A DNA stretch of 64,000 bases, from assembly GCA_049597955.1 (NCBI GenBank), contig JBMYND010000002.1:124001-188000 (forward strand), given 5' to 3'. Position 1 is the stretch's first letter, and each line of letters starts with the position of its first letter. Positions 41,652 to 49,963 of the stretch are shown here, piece by piece. Under the pieces are notes generated by a model. It was not told the DNA's origin and ran no database searches. It saw only the letters and a list, made by a program, of their open reading frames with translations. Source of the DNA: JAYPAN01 sp049597955 (GTDB lineage: Bacteria; Pseudomonadota; Alphaproteobacteria; RS24). The translations under genes and the position numbers were made by a program.

Positions 41652-42497
41652 ATGAACATTTTTGTTGACCATATTATTATCGCCGTTGCCGACCTTGAAA
41701 AGGCCACTCAAGATTATGCCGCCATGCTGGGGCGCAAGCCAAGCTGGCAGGGCAGCCACCCGGATTATGGCACTGCCAACAGCCTGTTTCGGCTTGATAA
41801 CAGCTATTTGGAATTGCTGGCTGCAACCGGCGCGGGTTGGGCGGCGGATGCGGTGAACGGGCATATTGCCGCCAACGGGCAGGGCTTGATGGGGCTGGTC
41901 TTTGGCACGGATGACGCCGAGGCTTTTGTCGCCCATGCCAATGCACATGGTCTTGCGGCCAGCGCGCCAATGGCCGGGCATGGTCTGGACACCACCAGCG
42001 GCGCACGGCGCGATTGGCGCAATATGGTGTGGGACACCAAGGCCGCGCGCGGCATTTTCTCCTTTGCCATTCAGCATGACGACCCGGAGGCGCTGCCCAT
42101 GGCCGAGCCAATGGGCGATGGCGCGCTGACGGCGATTGACCATGTGGTTGTGCAAACCTCGGACACGCAAGCGGCAAAAGATTTTTATGGCAAACAGCTT
42201 GGCGTGCGGCTGGCATTGGAACAATCGCGGCCCGAATGGGGCGGTGATATGCTGTTTTTCCGCTGCAATTCCATGAGCATTGAAGTGATTGGCAGCGATA
42301 AATATGACGCCGAACAAGACGCGCTTTGGGGGCTGGCACTGAAAACCGGCAATATTGATGCCACCCATAAACGGCTGACCGGCGCCGGCATTGCTGTGTC
42401 GGAAATCCGCGATGGGCGCAAACCCGGAACCCGAGTCTGCACGGTCAAATCGCATTGTCTGGATGTGCCGACCCTGATTGTCGGGCTGGTTGATTAA
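41652..42497 (+). CDS. VOC-superfamily (glyoxalase-like) protein
   Basis: 281 residues with two betaalphabetabetabeta modules. The N-terminal VDHIIIAVADLEKATQDYAAM and second-half IDHVVVQTSDTQAAKDFYGKQLG start each module (glyoxalase-like domain family). Possible substrates range from methylglyoxal adducts to lipids; unknown. The stop codon lies in a TTAA shared with the convergent Sua5 gene. Confidence 0.8.
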   Translation: MNIFVDHIIIAVADLEKATQDYAAMLGRKPSWQGSHPDYGTANSLFRLDNSYLELLAATGAGWAADAVNGHIAANGQGLMGLVFGTDDAEAFVAHANAHGLAASAPMAGHGLDTTSGARRDWRNMVWDTKAARGIFSFAIQHDDPEALPMAEPMGDGALTAIDHVVVQTSDTQAAKDFYGKQLGVRLALEQSRPEWGGDMLFFRCNSMSIEVIGSDKYDAEQDALWGLALKTGNIDATHKRLTGAGIAVSEIRDGRKPGTRVCTVKSHCLDVPTLIVGLVD

Positions 42498-43459
42498 GCT
42501 GTTTCGGCAGCGCGGCGCAGCCGGTCATTTATCGCCGCTCCCAAACCCTGTTCCGGTATTGGCATGATAGCAAGCTCTTTGCCTGCCTTAATGGCTTGCG
42601 CATCGAGATTGTGCAGCACATCAAAAAGCCGCGCCGCCGCTTCGGCCAAATCGCCGGTCGGGCTGAGATTGGCGGCGGCAGTGTTAGGTGCGTCCGCACC
42701 AAAGCCAATCAACAGACAATCATTTCTTTGGGCCGCTTCGGCGGATTGATTAAGGCGCAAAGTCGCGCGCGGCGCATAATGGCGCGCCAGCCGTCCGGGC
42801 GCGCGTTTGGCGGCCGCATCGGCATGTTCGGGGAGTTCCTGCAATTTTTCGCCCAACACAGTCTCAATATCATAGCGCGCAATGCCGCCTTCGCGCAGCA
42901 AGAGCGGAGCTGTGTCAAAGCAACCTATGATTGTCGATTCCAGCCCGACCTTGCAGGCACCGCCATCCAGCACGTCAATTTCCGGCAGCATGGCGGCGAC
43001 ATGGTCAGCGCGTGTCGGGCTGAGACGGCCGGACGGGTTGGCGCTGGGCGCTGCCAGCGGGCTGTCGCAGGCGGTGATAAGCTGTTGCGCCACCTCATGC
43101 GACGGCACGCGCAAAGCCAGCGTGTCCAGCCCGGCGCTGACCAATGGGCAAATCGACGTATCAGCGCGACGCGGCACCACCAAAGTCAGCGCACCCGGCC
43201 AGAAATGCTGTGCCAGTTTCAGGGCGGTCGGGGTCAATACGCCATGTGCTTGTGCCATTGCCAAATCGGCGACATGGCAGATAAGCGGGTTAAATTGCGG
43301 CCTTTGCTTGGTGGCGTAAATGGCGGCGACAGCATCGCTGTCCACCGCGCGCGCGGCCAAGCCGTAAACCGTTTCGGTCGGCATGGCGACCAGCCCACCG
43401 GCGTTTAATTGCGCTTTTGCGTGGGCGATATTTGCCGCTGTCGGGGGCAGAATGGCCAT
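42494..43459 (-). CDS. Threonylcarbamoyl-AMP synthase (Sua5 type)
   Basis: 321 residues. The YrdC/TsaC domain (residues 1-205) has MPTETVYGLAARA and PSANPSGRLSPT; a C-terminal Sua5 domain follows. It makes threonylcarbamoyl-AMP for the t6A37 modification of ANN-decoding tRNAs. It is followed downstream, on the same strand, from the SDR gene at 43465 with only a 5-bp gap. Confidence 0.94.
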   Translation of the reverse strand: MAILPPTAANIAHAKAQLNAGGLVAMPTETVYGLAARAVDSDAVAAIYATKQRPQFNPLICHVADLAMAQAHGVLTPTALKLAQHFWPGALTLVVPRRADTSICPLVSAGLDTLALRVPSHEVAQQLITACDSPLAAPSANPSGRLSPTRADHVAAMLPEIDVLDGGACKVGLESTIIGCFDTAPLLLREGGIARYDIETVLGEKLQELPEHADAAAKRAPGRLARHYAPRATLRLNQSAEAAQRNDCLLIGFGADAPNTAAANLSPTGDLAEAAARLFDVLHNLDAQAIKAGKELAIMPIPEQGLGAAINDRLRRAAETA

Positions 43460-43464
43460 TGGCG

Positions 43465-44475
43465 TCAGTCTGTGCCGGAATTGGCGGCCGTGGCTGATTT
43501 ACGCGGATTTTTGGCAGGTGTCTTTTTTGCCGCCGGTTTTTTGGCCGCCGGTTTTTTTGCCGCCGGTTTTTTGGCAGGTGTCTTTTTTGCCGCCGGTTTG
43601 GCTTTGGTTGCCGGTTTTGCAGTGGGTTTGGCGGTCGGGGCGGGGGCTTCATCTTGCGGGCGCGCCTGTCGGTTGCGTGTGCCGCCGCCGGAAATCCGAT
43701 TGGTCAGATTTTCCGGCAAGACCTTAAACATGGCAGCCAGCGCGCGATACAGCCAGCCATTGACAATAACCGGCCCTTTGCCTTTTTCCACTGCCTCATG
43801 GCCTTCGCGCACAACGCGCGGCCCTTCCAGCCAGACAAAGCCGGGCAGGCGGTTCATCGCTTGGCGATTACCGGCAACATCGTGAAATTCGCTCCAGGTA
43901 AAGCCGGGATTGAGCGAAATCACATTGACGCCGCGCTCTTTATATTCAAGCGCCAAACTCTGGCTCAAACGCATGACAAAAGCTTTGACCGGCGAATACA
44001 GCGTGCCGCCTTTGGTGCCGGGCAAATAGGCGGCAACCGAGGCGATATTGACAATGCGGCCATGCCCGCGCGCGGCCATAAGCGGTGCGAAAATATGGCA
44101 TAATTCGGCAACCGCCGTCATCATTACCTGAATCATGTCGCGCTGCGCTTCCCATTTCACATCATTATAGAGGCCGGGCACGGCATAACCGGCATTATTG
44201 ACCAGATAGTCAATTTGCAATTTGCGCCGCGCGATACCTGCCGCCAATTGCGCCGGTGCTTTCGGGTCGGCCAAATCAGCGGTAATCACGGTGACTTTTG
44301 TGCCGAAACCCTGTTTCAGTTCGCGCGCCAGCGCATCCAGCCGGTCTTTCCGCCGCGCGGTCAGCACAAGGTCATAATCGCGGGCTGCCAAAAAGCGCGC
44401 ATAATCGCGCCCGATACCGGCCGATGCGCCCGTTATCAGGGCGGTTTTTCTGCTCTGCGCATTATCCTGTGTCAT
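43465..44475 (-). CDS. SDR-family oxidoreductase with histone-H1-like C-terminal tail
   Basis: 336 residues from ATG 44475, which has AGAGGA five bases upstream; ATG 44496 is also in frame. Residues 10-275 are a classical SDR (ITGASAGIGRDYARFL, VNNAGYAVPGLY, catalytic LYSPVKAF, NPGFTWSEFH). The last 61 residues are Lys/Ala/Pro-rich repeats of the AAKKP type, strongly basic and like bacterial histone H1-like or AlgP tails. The tail is coded by 15-bp units within a 60-bp direct repeat. The dehydrogenase substrate is unknown; the tail may bind DNA, RNA or another polyanion. Confidence 0.85.
   Translation of the reverse strand: MTQDNAQSRKTALITGASAGIGRDYARFLAARDYDLVLTARRKDRLDALARELKQGFGTKVTVITADLADPKAPAQLAAGIARRKLQIDYLVNNAGYAVPGLYNDVKWEAQRDMIQVMMTAVAELCHIFAPLMAARGHGRIVNIASVAAYLPGTKGGTLYSPVKAFVMRLSQSLALEYKERGVNVISLNPGFTWSEFHDVAGNRQAMNRLPGFVWLEGPRVVREGHEAVEKGKGPVIVNGWLYRALAAMFKVLPENLTNRISGGGTRNRQARPQDEAPAPTAKPTAKPATKAKPAAKKTPAKKPAAKKPAAKKPAAKKTPAKNPRKSATAANSGTD
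43511..43599. repeat. Direct repeats coding the AAKKP tail
   Basis: A 29-bp segment at 43511-43539 recurs exactly at 43571-43599, 60 bp away. Between them is a variant with two further GCCGCCGGTTTTTT units. T-runs of 6-7 in each unit make slippage and copy-number change likely. Confidence 0.85.
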
Positions 44476-44577
44476 GGTGTCCTCTGCAATTGCCATTCGC
44501 TGCCAATACCAATATGCTGGTCAAAAGTCACTATCATTAACCGCAGCCCGCTTGTAAAGCTGCAGCTAGGATTTATC

Positions 44578-45639
44578 GTGTCGGAAATGAAAGAAAAATT
44601 GCCACAGGCGCATGGGATTACCTATCCGTTTGAACAATTGCCGGAAATTGGCAAGCCGGTAAAAGTGGCTGAGGGCATTTACTGGATACGCATGGTGTTG
44701 CCCTATACGCTTGACCATATCAATCTTTGGTTGCTTGAAGACGGCGATGGCTGGACGCTGGTCGATACATGTGTCGACATGGACAGTTCGCGCGCCCATT
44801 GGGAAATTTTGTTTTCCGGTTTTATGGCCGACAAGCCGATAAAGCGGGTGATTGTCACCCATATGCACCCCGACCATGTTGGGCTGGCCGGTTGGCTGGT
44901 CAAACGCTTTGACGCTTCTTTCAACATGTCGCGCACCGATTATCTCATGTGCCGCGCCATGGCCAATGATACCGGCAAAAAAGCGCCGGAAGAAGCCATT
45001 CGCTTTTATCGCGCCGCCGGTTTTGACGAGGATGCGTTGAATCGCTATCGCGAGCGTTTTGGCGGTTTTGGCGAATTTATTCACCCGCTGCCGCAAGCCT
45101 ATGGGCGTTTGCAGCAAGACGATACGCTGACAATTGGCGATAATATATGGCGGGTGGAAATCGGCTCCGGCCATGCGCCGGAACATGTCTGCCTGTATTG
45201 CGCCGAATTGGGTGTGCTGATTTCCGGCGATCAGGTGATACCGCGCATTTCTTCCAATGTGTCGCTGTTTCCGACCGAACCTTATGGCAATCCTTTGCAG
45301 GATTGGCTCGATTCCTGTCGGCGGCTGATTGACCGATTGCCGGCTGACACGCTGGTTTTACCGGCCCATAATGAACCTTTTTATGGCTTGCATGCGCGCT
45401 TGCAAGCTTTGATTGACGGGCATGAAAGCTCGCTCAGCCGCTTGCGCGATGTCTGCCGTGAGCCGCGCCGCGCCATTGACGGCAAGATTTTTTCAGCCCT
45501 GTTCAAACGGCGTATCAATCGCGATGTGTTTTTTATGGCGACCGGCGAAAGTCTGGCCCATCTCATGTGCCTTGTGCATCGTGGCGATTTGAGCATGACT
45601 TTTGACAATGACGGTGTGTGCTATTTTGAAAGCGCGTAA
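44578..45639 (+). CDS. MBL-fold metallo-hydrolase
   Basis: 353 residues from GTG 44578 (TAGGA upstream); ATG 44587 is a close alternative, and the longer upstream frame is antisense to the SDR gene. Metal ligands lie in VTHMHPDHVGLAGW and, later, GSGHAPEHVCLYC, SGDQVIPRIS and LPAHNEPFYG. The C-terminal 100 or so residues look like a winged-helix extension of LACTB2-like enzymes. Hydrolase substrate unknown (thioester or RNA in homologues). Confidence 0.85.
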   Translation: MSEMKEKLPQAHGITYPFEQLPEIGKPVKVAEGIYWIRMVLPYTLDHINLWLLEDGDGWTLVDTCVDMDSSRAHWEILFSGFMADKPIKRVIVTHMHPDHVGLAGWLVKRFDASFNMSRTDYLMCRAMANDTGKKAPEEAIRFYRAAGFDEDALNRYRERFGGFGEFIHPLPQAYGRLQQDDTLTIGDNIWRVEIGSGHAPEHVCLYCAELGVLISGDQVIPRISSNVSLFPTEPYGNPLQDWLDSCRRLIDRLPADTLVLPAHNEPFYGLHARLQALIDGHESSLSRLRDVCREPRRAIDGKIFSALFKRRINRDVFFMATGESLAHLMCLVHRGDLSMTFDNDGVCYFESA

Positions 45640-45651
45640 GATGAGGTTTGT

Positions 45652-45900
45652 ATGGCCAAACAGGCAGTAGAAATCGCCGACGATATTCGGCAATTGAGTT
45701 TTGAGGCAGCACTGGGCGAGCTGGAAGATATTGTGGCGCGTCTCGAAAGCGGCGATGTCGCTCTCGAAGAATCTATCGAGATTTACCGGCGCGGCAGCCA
45801 ATTGCGGGCTTGGTGTGACGAAAAATTGAAAGACGCACAGGCAAAAATCGAAAAAATCACCGGTCAGGGCGAGGCGACCGCGCCTCTCGACACGGAATAG
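45652..45900 (+). CDS. xseB: Exodeoxyribonuclease VII small subunit
   Basis: 82 residues. Typical sequence LSFEAALGELEDIVARLESG and LEESIEIYRRGSQL. It combines with XseA (not here) to degrade single-stranded DNA. GAGG upstream. xseB-ispA-dxs is a widely conserved order; gaps here are 7 and 41 bp. Confidence 0.95.
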   Translation: MAKQAVEIADDIRQLSFEAALGELEDIVARLESGDVALEESIEIYRRGSQLRAWCDEKLKDAQAKIEKITGQGEATAPLDTE

Positions 45901-45907
45901 GGCGGCA

Positions 45908-46792
45908 ATGACCGGGTTTGAGACCATGCAGGCCCGGGCCATTTCGCTGGTTGAGAAAACCCTTGATGCATTGCTGAGTGTGCCCGACGGGCCGGAGGCG
46001 CGCTTGGTGGAAGCCATGCGCTATGCCGCGCTGGACGGTGGCAAGCGGTTTCGCCCGTTTTTGTCCGTTGCGGTAGCAGATTTGCTTGGCACGCCGCTTG
46101 AAGCGGTCGGGCGGGCGGCGGCTGCCATCGAATGTGTGCATTGCTATTCGCTTATCCATGATGATTTGCCGGTGATGGATGATGATGATATGCGCCGCGG
46201 CAAGCCAAGCCTGCACCGCGCTTTTGATGAAGCGACGGCGATTTTGGCCGGTGATGCACTTTTGACACTGGCCTTTGAGATTCTGGCCGATGCCGCGACC
46301 CATGAAAATGCCGATATCAGGCTGGAACTGATTGGCGGTTTGGCGCGTGCCGCCGGTATGCAGGGCATGGTGGGCGGCCAGATAATTGACATGCGGTCGC
46401 CGGATATGCCGCTCGATGCGGGCGGCCTGACACGCTTGCAGAAAATGAAAACCGGCGCGCTTATCGGATTTGCGGTCGATGCTGGGGCGCTGATTGGCCG
46501 CGCGCGGGCCGACCAACGCCATGCGCTGGCCAATTATGCCCATGATATTGGCCTCGCCTTTCAAATCGCCGATGATGTGCTTGATGTGACCGGTGGCGAT
46601 GAAATCGGCAAAAGCCCGGGCAAGGATGCAACACAGAACAAGACAACTTTTGCCAGTTTGCTCGGCGCGGCGCGCGCTGAGGCACAGGCACGCCAGCTTG
46701 TTACACAGGCGATAAATCACCTTGATATATTCGGCCCCGCTGCCGACCCTCTGCGACAAGCTGCCGAGTTTGTGATTTCCCGAAAAGCCTGA
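45908..46792 (+). CDS. ispA: Farnesyl diphosphate synthase (geranyltranstransferase)
   Basis: 294-residue trans-prenyltransferase. First Asp-rich motif HDDLPVMDDDDMRRGKPS has the longer insertion typical of bacterial FPP synthase; second motif FQIADDVLDVTGG; GKRFRPFLSVAVA near the N-terminus. It makes FPP from IPP and DMAPP and feeds the longer-chain synthase encoded at 20916. It is situated between xseB and dxs. Confidence 0.95.
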   Translation: MTGFETMQARAISLVEKTLDALLSVPDGPEARLVEAMRYAALDGGKRFRPFLSVAVADLLGTPLEAVGRAAAAIECVHCYSLIHDDLPVMDDDDMRRGKPSLHRAFDEATAILAGDALLTLAFEILADAATHENADIRLELIGGLARAAGMQGMVGGQIIDMRSPDMPLDAGGLTRLQKMKTGALIGFAVDAGALIGRARADQRHALANYAHDIGLAFQIADDVLDVTGGDEIGKSPGKDATQNKTTFASLLGAARAEAQARQLVTQAINHLDIFGPAADPLRQAAEFVISRKA

Positions 46793-46833
46793 TAAAAGGG
46801 CCAACATAAGCTGAAAGGGCTTGTGAGACAGCG

Positions 46834-48759
46834 ATGAAACCCGAAACCCCGATTCTTGACCAAGTGACACATCCGCAAGATTTGCGCCGCCTGTCGCGCG
46901 GTGATTTGGCGCAATTGGCCGATGAATTGCGCGCCGAGACAATTTCCGCCGTGTCGGAGACGGGCGGTCATTTGGGCGCCGGTTTGGGTGTGGTCGAGCT
47001 GACACTGGCCTTGCATTATGTGTTCAACACGCCTGATGACCGCCTCATTTGGGATGTTGGGCATCAGGCCTATCCGCACAAGATTCTGACCGGACGGCGC
47101 GACCGTATTCGCACTTTACGCAAGGCGGGGGGCTTGTCCGGCTTCACCAAACGCGCCGAAAGCGTCTATGACCCGTTTGGCGCAGCGCATAGTTCGACCT
47201 CGATTTCCGCCGGGCTTGGCATGGCGGTGGCGCGCGATTTGGCTGGTGCCGATAATCATATTGTATCGGTTATCGGTGATGGCGCGATGAGTGCCGGTAT
47301 GGCCTATGAGGCAATGAATAATGCCGGCGCGCTGAAAAGCCGTTTGGTGGTTGTGCTGAATGATAATGACATGTCAATCGCCCCGCCGGTCGGGGCAATG
47401 TCGGCCTATTTGGCGCGGCTGATTTCCGGGCGCTCCTATCGTTCTTTGCGCAAAATGATGAAGGATATTGTTGCCTATTTGCCCGAAGGGCTGGAAGAAA
47501 AAGCGCGGCAAATGGAAGAATATGCGCGCGGTCTGGCGACCGGCGGCACGCTGTTTGAGGAAATGGGTTTTTATTATGTCGGGCCGATTGACGGGCATAA
47601 TCTCGACCATTTGCTGCCGGTGCTGGAAAATGTGCGCGCCATGAAAGAAGGCCCGGTGCTGGTGCATGTGGTGACCCGCAAAGGCCACGGCTATGCGCCG
47701 GCCGAAGCGGCAGAAGACAAATATCATGGCGTCAATAAATTTGATGTGATTACCGGTCAGCAGGCCAAAGCCGCGCCAAAAGCGCCCAGCTATACAAGCG
47801 TATTTGCCGATGCGCTGATTGAAGCAGCGGCGCGCGATGATAAAATTGTCGGCATCACCGCCGCCATGCCATCCGGCACCGGCATGGATAAATTCGCGAA
47901 ACGCTTTCCCGAACGCTGTTTCGATGTCGGCATTGCCGAGCAACATGCGGTGACATTTGCCGCCGGTATGGCGACGGAAGGCTATAAGCCTTTTGCCGCG
48001 ATTTATTCGACTTTTTTGCAACGCGCCTATGACCAGGTCGTGCATGATGTGGCGATTCAAAACCTGCCCGTGCGCTTTGCGATAGACCGCGCCGGTCTGG
48101 TCGGTGCCGATGGCCCGACCCATGCCGGTGCCTTTGATTTGGCGTTTCTCGGCACATTGCCGAATATGACGCTAATGGCCGCCGCCGATGAGGCGGAATT
48201 GGTGCATATGGTAGCAACACAGGCGGCTTTTGACGAGGGGCCGAGTGCCTTGCGCTATCCGCGCGGTGAAGGCATGGGGGTCAGCCTGCCGCCCTATGGT
48301 CAGCCACTTGAAATTGGCAAAGGCCGGGTGATGCGTGAGGGCGGGCGGGTCTGCTTGGTCAGCTATGGCACAAGGCTGGCTGAGGCCATGCTGGCTGCCG
48401 ACCGGCTGGAGGCGGAAGGCTATCGCACCAGCGTGGTTGATGCGCGTTTTATGAAACCGCTCGATACGGATTTGCTGACGCGTATGGCGCGCGAGCATGA
48501 TTTATTGGTGACAGTGGAAGAAGGCGCGATTGGTGGCTTTGGCGCCCATGTCACCCAATTTTTGAGCGAGGCGGGCGAGCTTGACAGGGGGCTGAAATTG
48601 CGCGCCCTGACTTTGCCCGATATTTATATCGACCAAGACAGCCCGGCCGCCATGTATGATGTGGCCGGTCTCAATGCCCAGCAAATCTTTGCTAAAGTGC
48701 GCGCCGTCTATGCAACCGGCGACAAGACCATGATGGACTTGAAACCCAAAGCAGGTTAA
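46834..48759 (+). CDS. dxs: 1-deoxy-D-xylulose-5-phosphate synthase
   Basis: 641 residues, TPP enzyme for the first MEP-pathway step (pyruvate + glyceraldehyde 3-P). TPP/Mg motif VIGDGAMSAGMAYEAMNNA, transketolase-type GHQAYPHKILTGRRD, and C-terminal DRAGLVGADGPTHAG. The start follows GAGACAGCG. Last gene of xseB-ispA-dxs. Together with ispE it shows this organism uses the MEP route. Confidence 0.97.
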   Translation: MKPETPILDQVTHPQDLRRLSRGDLAQLADELRAETISAVSETGGHLGAGLGVVELTLALHYVFNTPDDRLIWDVGHQAYPHKILTGRRDRIRTLRKAGGLSGFTKRAESVYDPFGAAHSSTSISAGLGMAVARDLAGADNHIVSVIGDGAMSAGMAYEAMNNAGALKSRLVVVLNDNDMSIAPPVGAMSAYLARLISGRSYRSLRKMMKDIVAYLPEGLEEKARQMEEYARGLATGGTLFEEMGFYYVGPIDGHNLDHLLPVLENVRAMKEGPVLVHVVTRKGHGYAPAEAAEDKYHGVNKFDVITGQQAKAAPKAPSYTSVFADALIEAAARDDKIVGITAAMPSGTGMDKFAKRFPERCFDVGIAEQHAVTFAAGMATEGYKPFAAIYSTFLQRAYDQVVHDVAIQNLPVRFAIDRAGLVGADGPTHAGAFDLAFLGTLPNMTLMAAADEAELVHMVATQAAFDEGPSALRYPRGEGMGVSLPPYGQPLEIGKGRVMREGGRVCLVSYGTRLAEAMLAADRLEAEGYRTSVVDARFMKPLDTDLLTRMAREHDLLVTVEEGAIGGFGAHVTQFLSEAGELDRGLKLRALTLPDIYIDQDSPAAMYDVAGLNAQQIFAKVRAVYATGDKTMMDLKPKAG

Positions 48760-48784
48760 CTTTCTCGCATAATAAAAGAGAAAG
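48760..48784. promoter_or_regulatory. Inverted repeat before the antitoxin gene
   Basis: CTTTCTC (48760-48766) and GAGAAAG (48778-48784) are perfect complements around 11 nt, ending 8 bp before the antitoxin ATG. Type II antitoxins usually repress their own promoter at such sites; a hairpin is the alternative. Confidence 0.45.
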
Positions 48785-48792
48785 GGTGCGCA

Positions 48793-49539
48793 ATGACCAA
48801 TCAACAGTCTCCGCTTTTCGGTATTGGATTATATACCGTCAGCGATGTCGCGCGATTTACCGGAGCAAGCAGAGGGCAGATAAGCCGCTGGCTATTCGGC
48901 CATCAACGCAAATATGGCAACAACATAAAGGTTGTTGATGAACCGATTTGGCAACCTGCCTTAGAAGCGACGCCGGAAACCGGTCGAGTTTTGAGTTTTC
49001 TGGATTTGATGGAAACCCGCGCCGTCAATTTATTTGCCGAAAAAGGGGTTTCTGCCCGGCTCATTCGAAAAGCCAGAAAAATTATCGAGAAAGATTACAA
49101 TCATCCCTATCCCTTTTCATCCAGATATTTTGAAACGGACGGCAAAAAGTTATTTTTCAAAATTTTGGAGAAGAAAATATTGGAGGAGGATGAGGACAGC
49201 CGCAAGAATTCCAAAATCATTGAGATATTGAGCGGTCAACACGAAATCCATAGAGTCATTGAACAATCATTTATCGATATAGACTGGGACAATCAATTAC
49301 CGCGCCAGTGGTGGATTGCCGGGCGCGAAAAGGGGATTGTCCTTGACCCGCACAGAGCTTTCGGTCAACCGATCGACAATGACAGCCGAATTCCGGTTGA
49401 AACGCTGGCAATGGCGGTTAAAGCCAATAATAATTCTTTCGAAAAAGCAGCGCGCGAGTTTGAGGTTCCGGTGGAGACCGTCAAACGCGCCCATGCATTT
49501 TACGAAAGTAAATACCTCCAAAGCCAAGCTGCTGCATGA
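48793..49539 (+). CDS. DUF433-domain antitoxin (VapB45-like)
   Basis: 248 residues. An N-terminal MerR-like HTH (residues 12-36: YTVSDVARFTGASRGQISRWL, split as YTVSDVARF and ASRGQISRWL) is followed by a middle region, and residues 188-240 match DUF433 (FGQPIDNDSRIPVETLA, AAREFEVPVETVKRAHAFYE). DUF433 proteins pair with PIN-like toxins. It overlaps the toxin by ATGA. The DNA looks more AT-rich and uses more AAA/AAT/ATT codons than its neighbours, suggesting transfer. Confidence 0.78.
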   Translation: MTNQQSPLFGIGLYTVSDVARFTGASRGQISRWLFGHQRKYGNNIKVVDEPIWQPALEATPETGRVLSFLDLMETRAVNLFAEKGVSARLIRKARKIIEKDYNHPYPFSSRYFETDGKKLFFKILEKKILEEDEDSRKNSKIIEILSGQHEIHRVIEQSFIDIDWDNQLPRQWWIAGREKGIVLDPHRAFGQPIDNDSRIPVETLAMAVKANNNSFEKAAREFEVPVETVKRAHAFYESKYLQSQAAA

Positions 49540-49952
49540 AATTTTTTGTCGATAATAATTTACCGCCGGTGCTTGCAAAGATACTTGATGCCTATCTGAA
49601 GGTGAAGCATCCTGACGGGAAAGCAATTCATTTGAGAGAAAGATTTCCCCAAGACACGCCTGACATTGAATGGATAACTGAATTGGGAAAAGAAGAAGAT
49701 GATTGGTATGTGTTCACTGCCGATTTGCGCATTTTTCGCAACAAGGCGGAAAAACAGGCTTGGCGGCAATCGGGTTTGTCGGCTTTTGTTTTCAAAAAAG
49801 GTCTTGCTGAAAAGCCATTGCATTTGAAATTGGCGCAGATATTCAGACTGATGGAAAAAATCGAGGCGCGCATCACACATAGTCGGCGCGCGACCAGCAC
49901 ATTTTTGGAAGAACTGCCAGCGTCAGGTGACAAGTTGAAACCTGTCACCTGA
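49536..49952 (+). CDS. PIN-like toxin (VapC45-type)
   Basis: 138 residues. N-terminal MKFFVDNNLPPVLAKIL carries the first acidic residue (Asp6) of a PIN-like nuclease; further acidic positions are IEWITELGKEEDD and VFTADLRIFRNK. The layout matches DUF5615/VapC45 PIN-like proteins coupled to DUF433 antitoxins. Expected to be an RNase neutralised by the upstream protein. AT-rich like its partner. The stop lies inside a 10-bp inverted repeat. Confidence 0.75.
   Translation: MKFFVDNNLPPVLAKILDAYLKVKHPDGKAIHLRERFPQDTPDIEWITELGKEEDDWYVFTADLRIFRNKAEKQAWRQSGLSAFVFKKGLAEKPLHLKLAQIFRLMEKIEARITHSRRATSTFLEELPASGDKLKPVT
49923..49952. terminator. 10-bp inverted repeat between toxin and fba
   Basis: TCAGGTGACA (49923-49932) and TGTCACCTGA (49943-49952) are perfect complements around a 10-nt loop, including the toxin stop codon. 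No T-run on either strand, so it is a stable hairpin for mRNA ends or an element of the toxin locus rather than a classic intrinsic terminator. Confidence 0.45.
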
Positions 49953-49963
49953 TGTCACCCACC

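Noticed and set aside
43409..43885. Hydrophobic plus-strand frame (FFAAGFLA repeats) opposite the SDR tail
   Set aside because: It is the complement of the AAKKP repeats; the real frame on the minus strand continues a well-conserved SDR.
44215..44577. N-terminal extension of the MBL hydrolase
   Set aside because: Antisense to the SDR gene and unlike the family; GTG 44578 has a ribosome-binding site.
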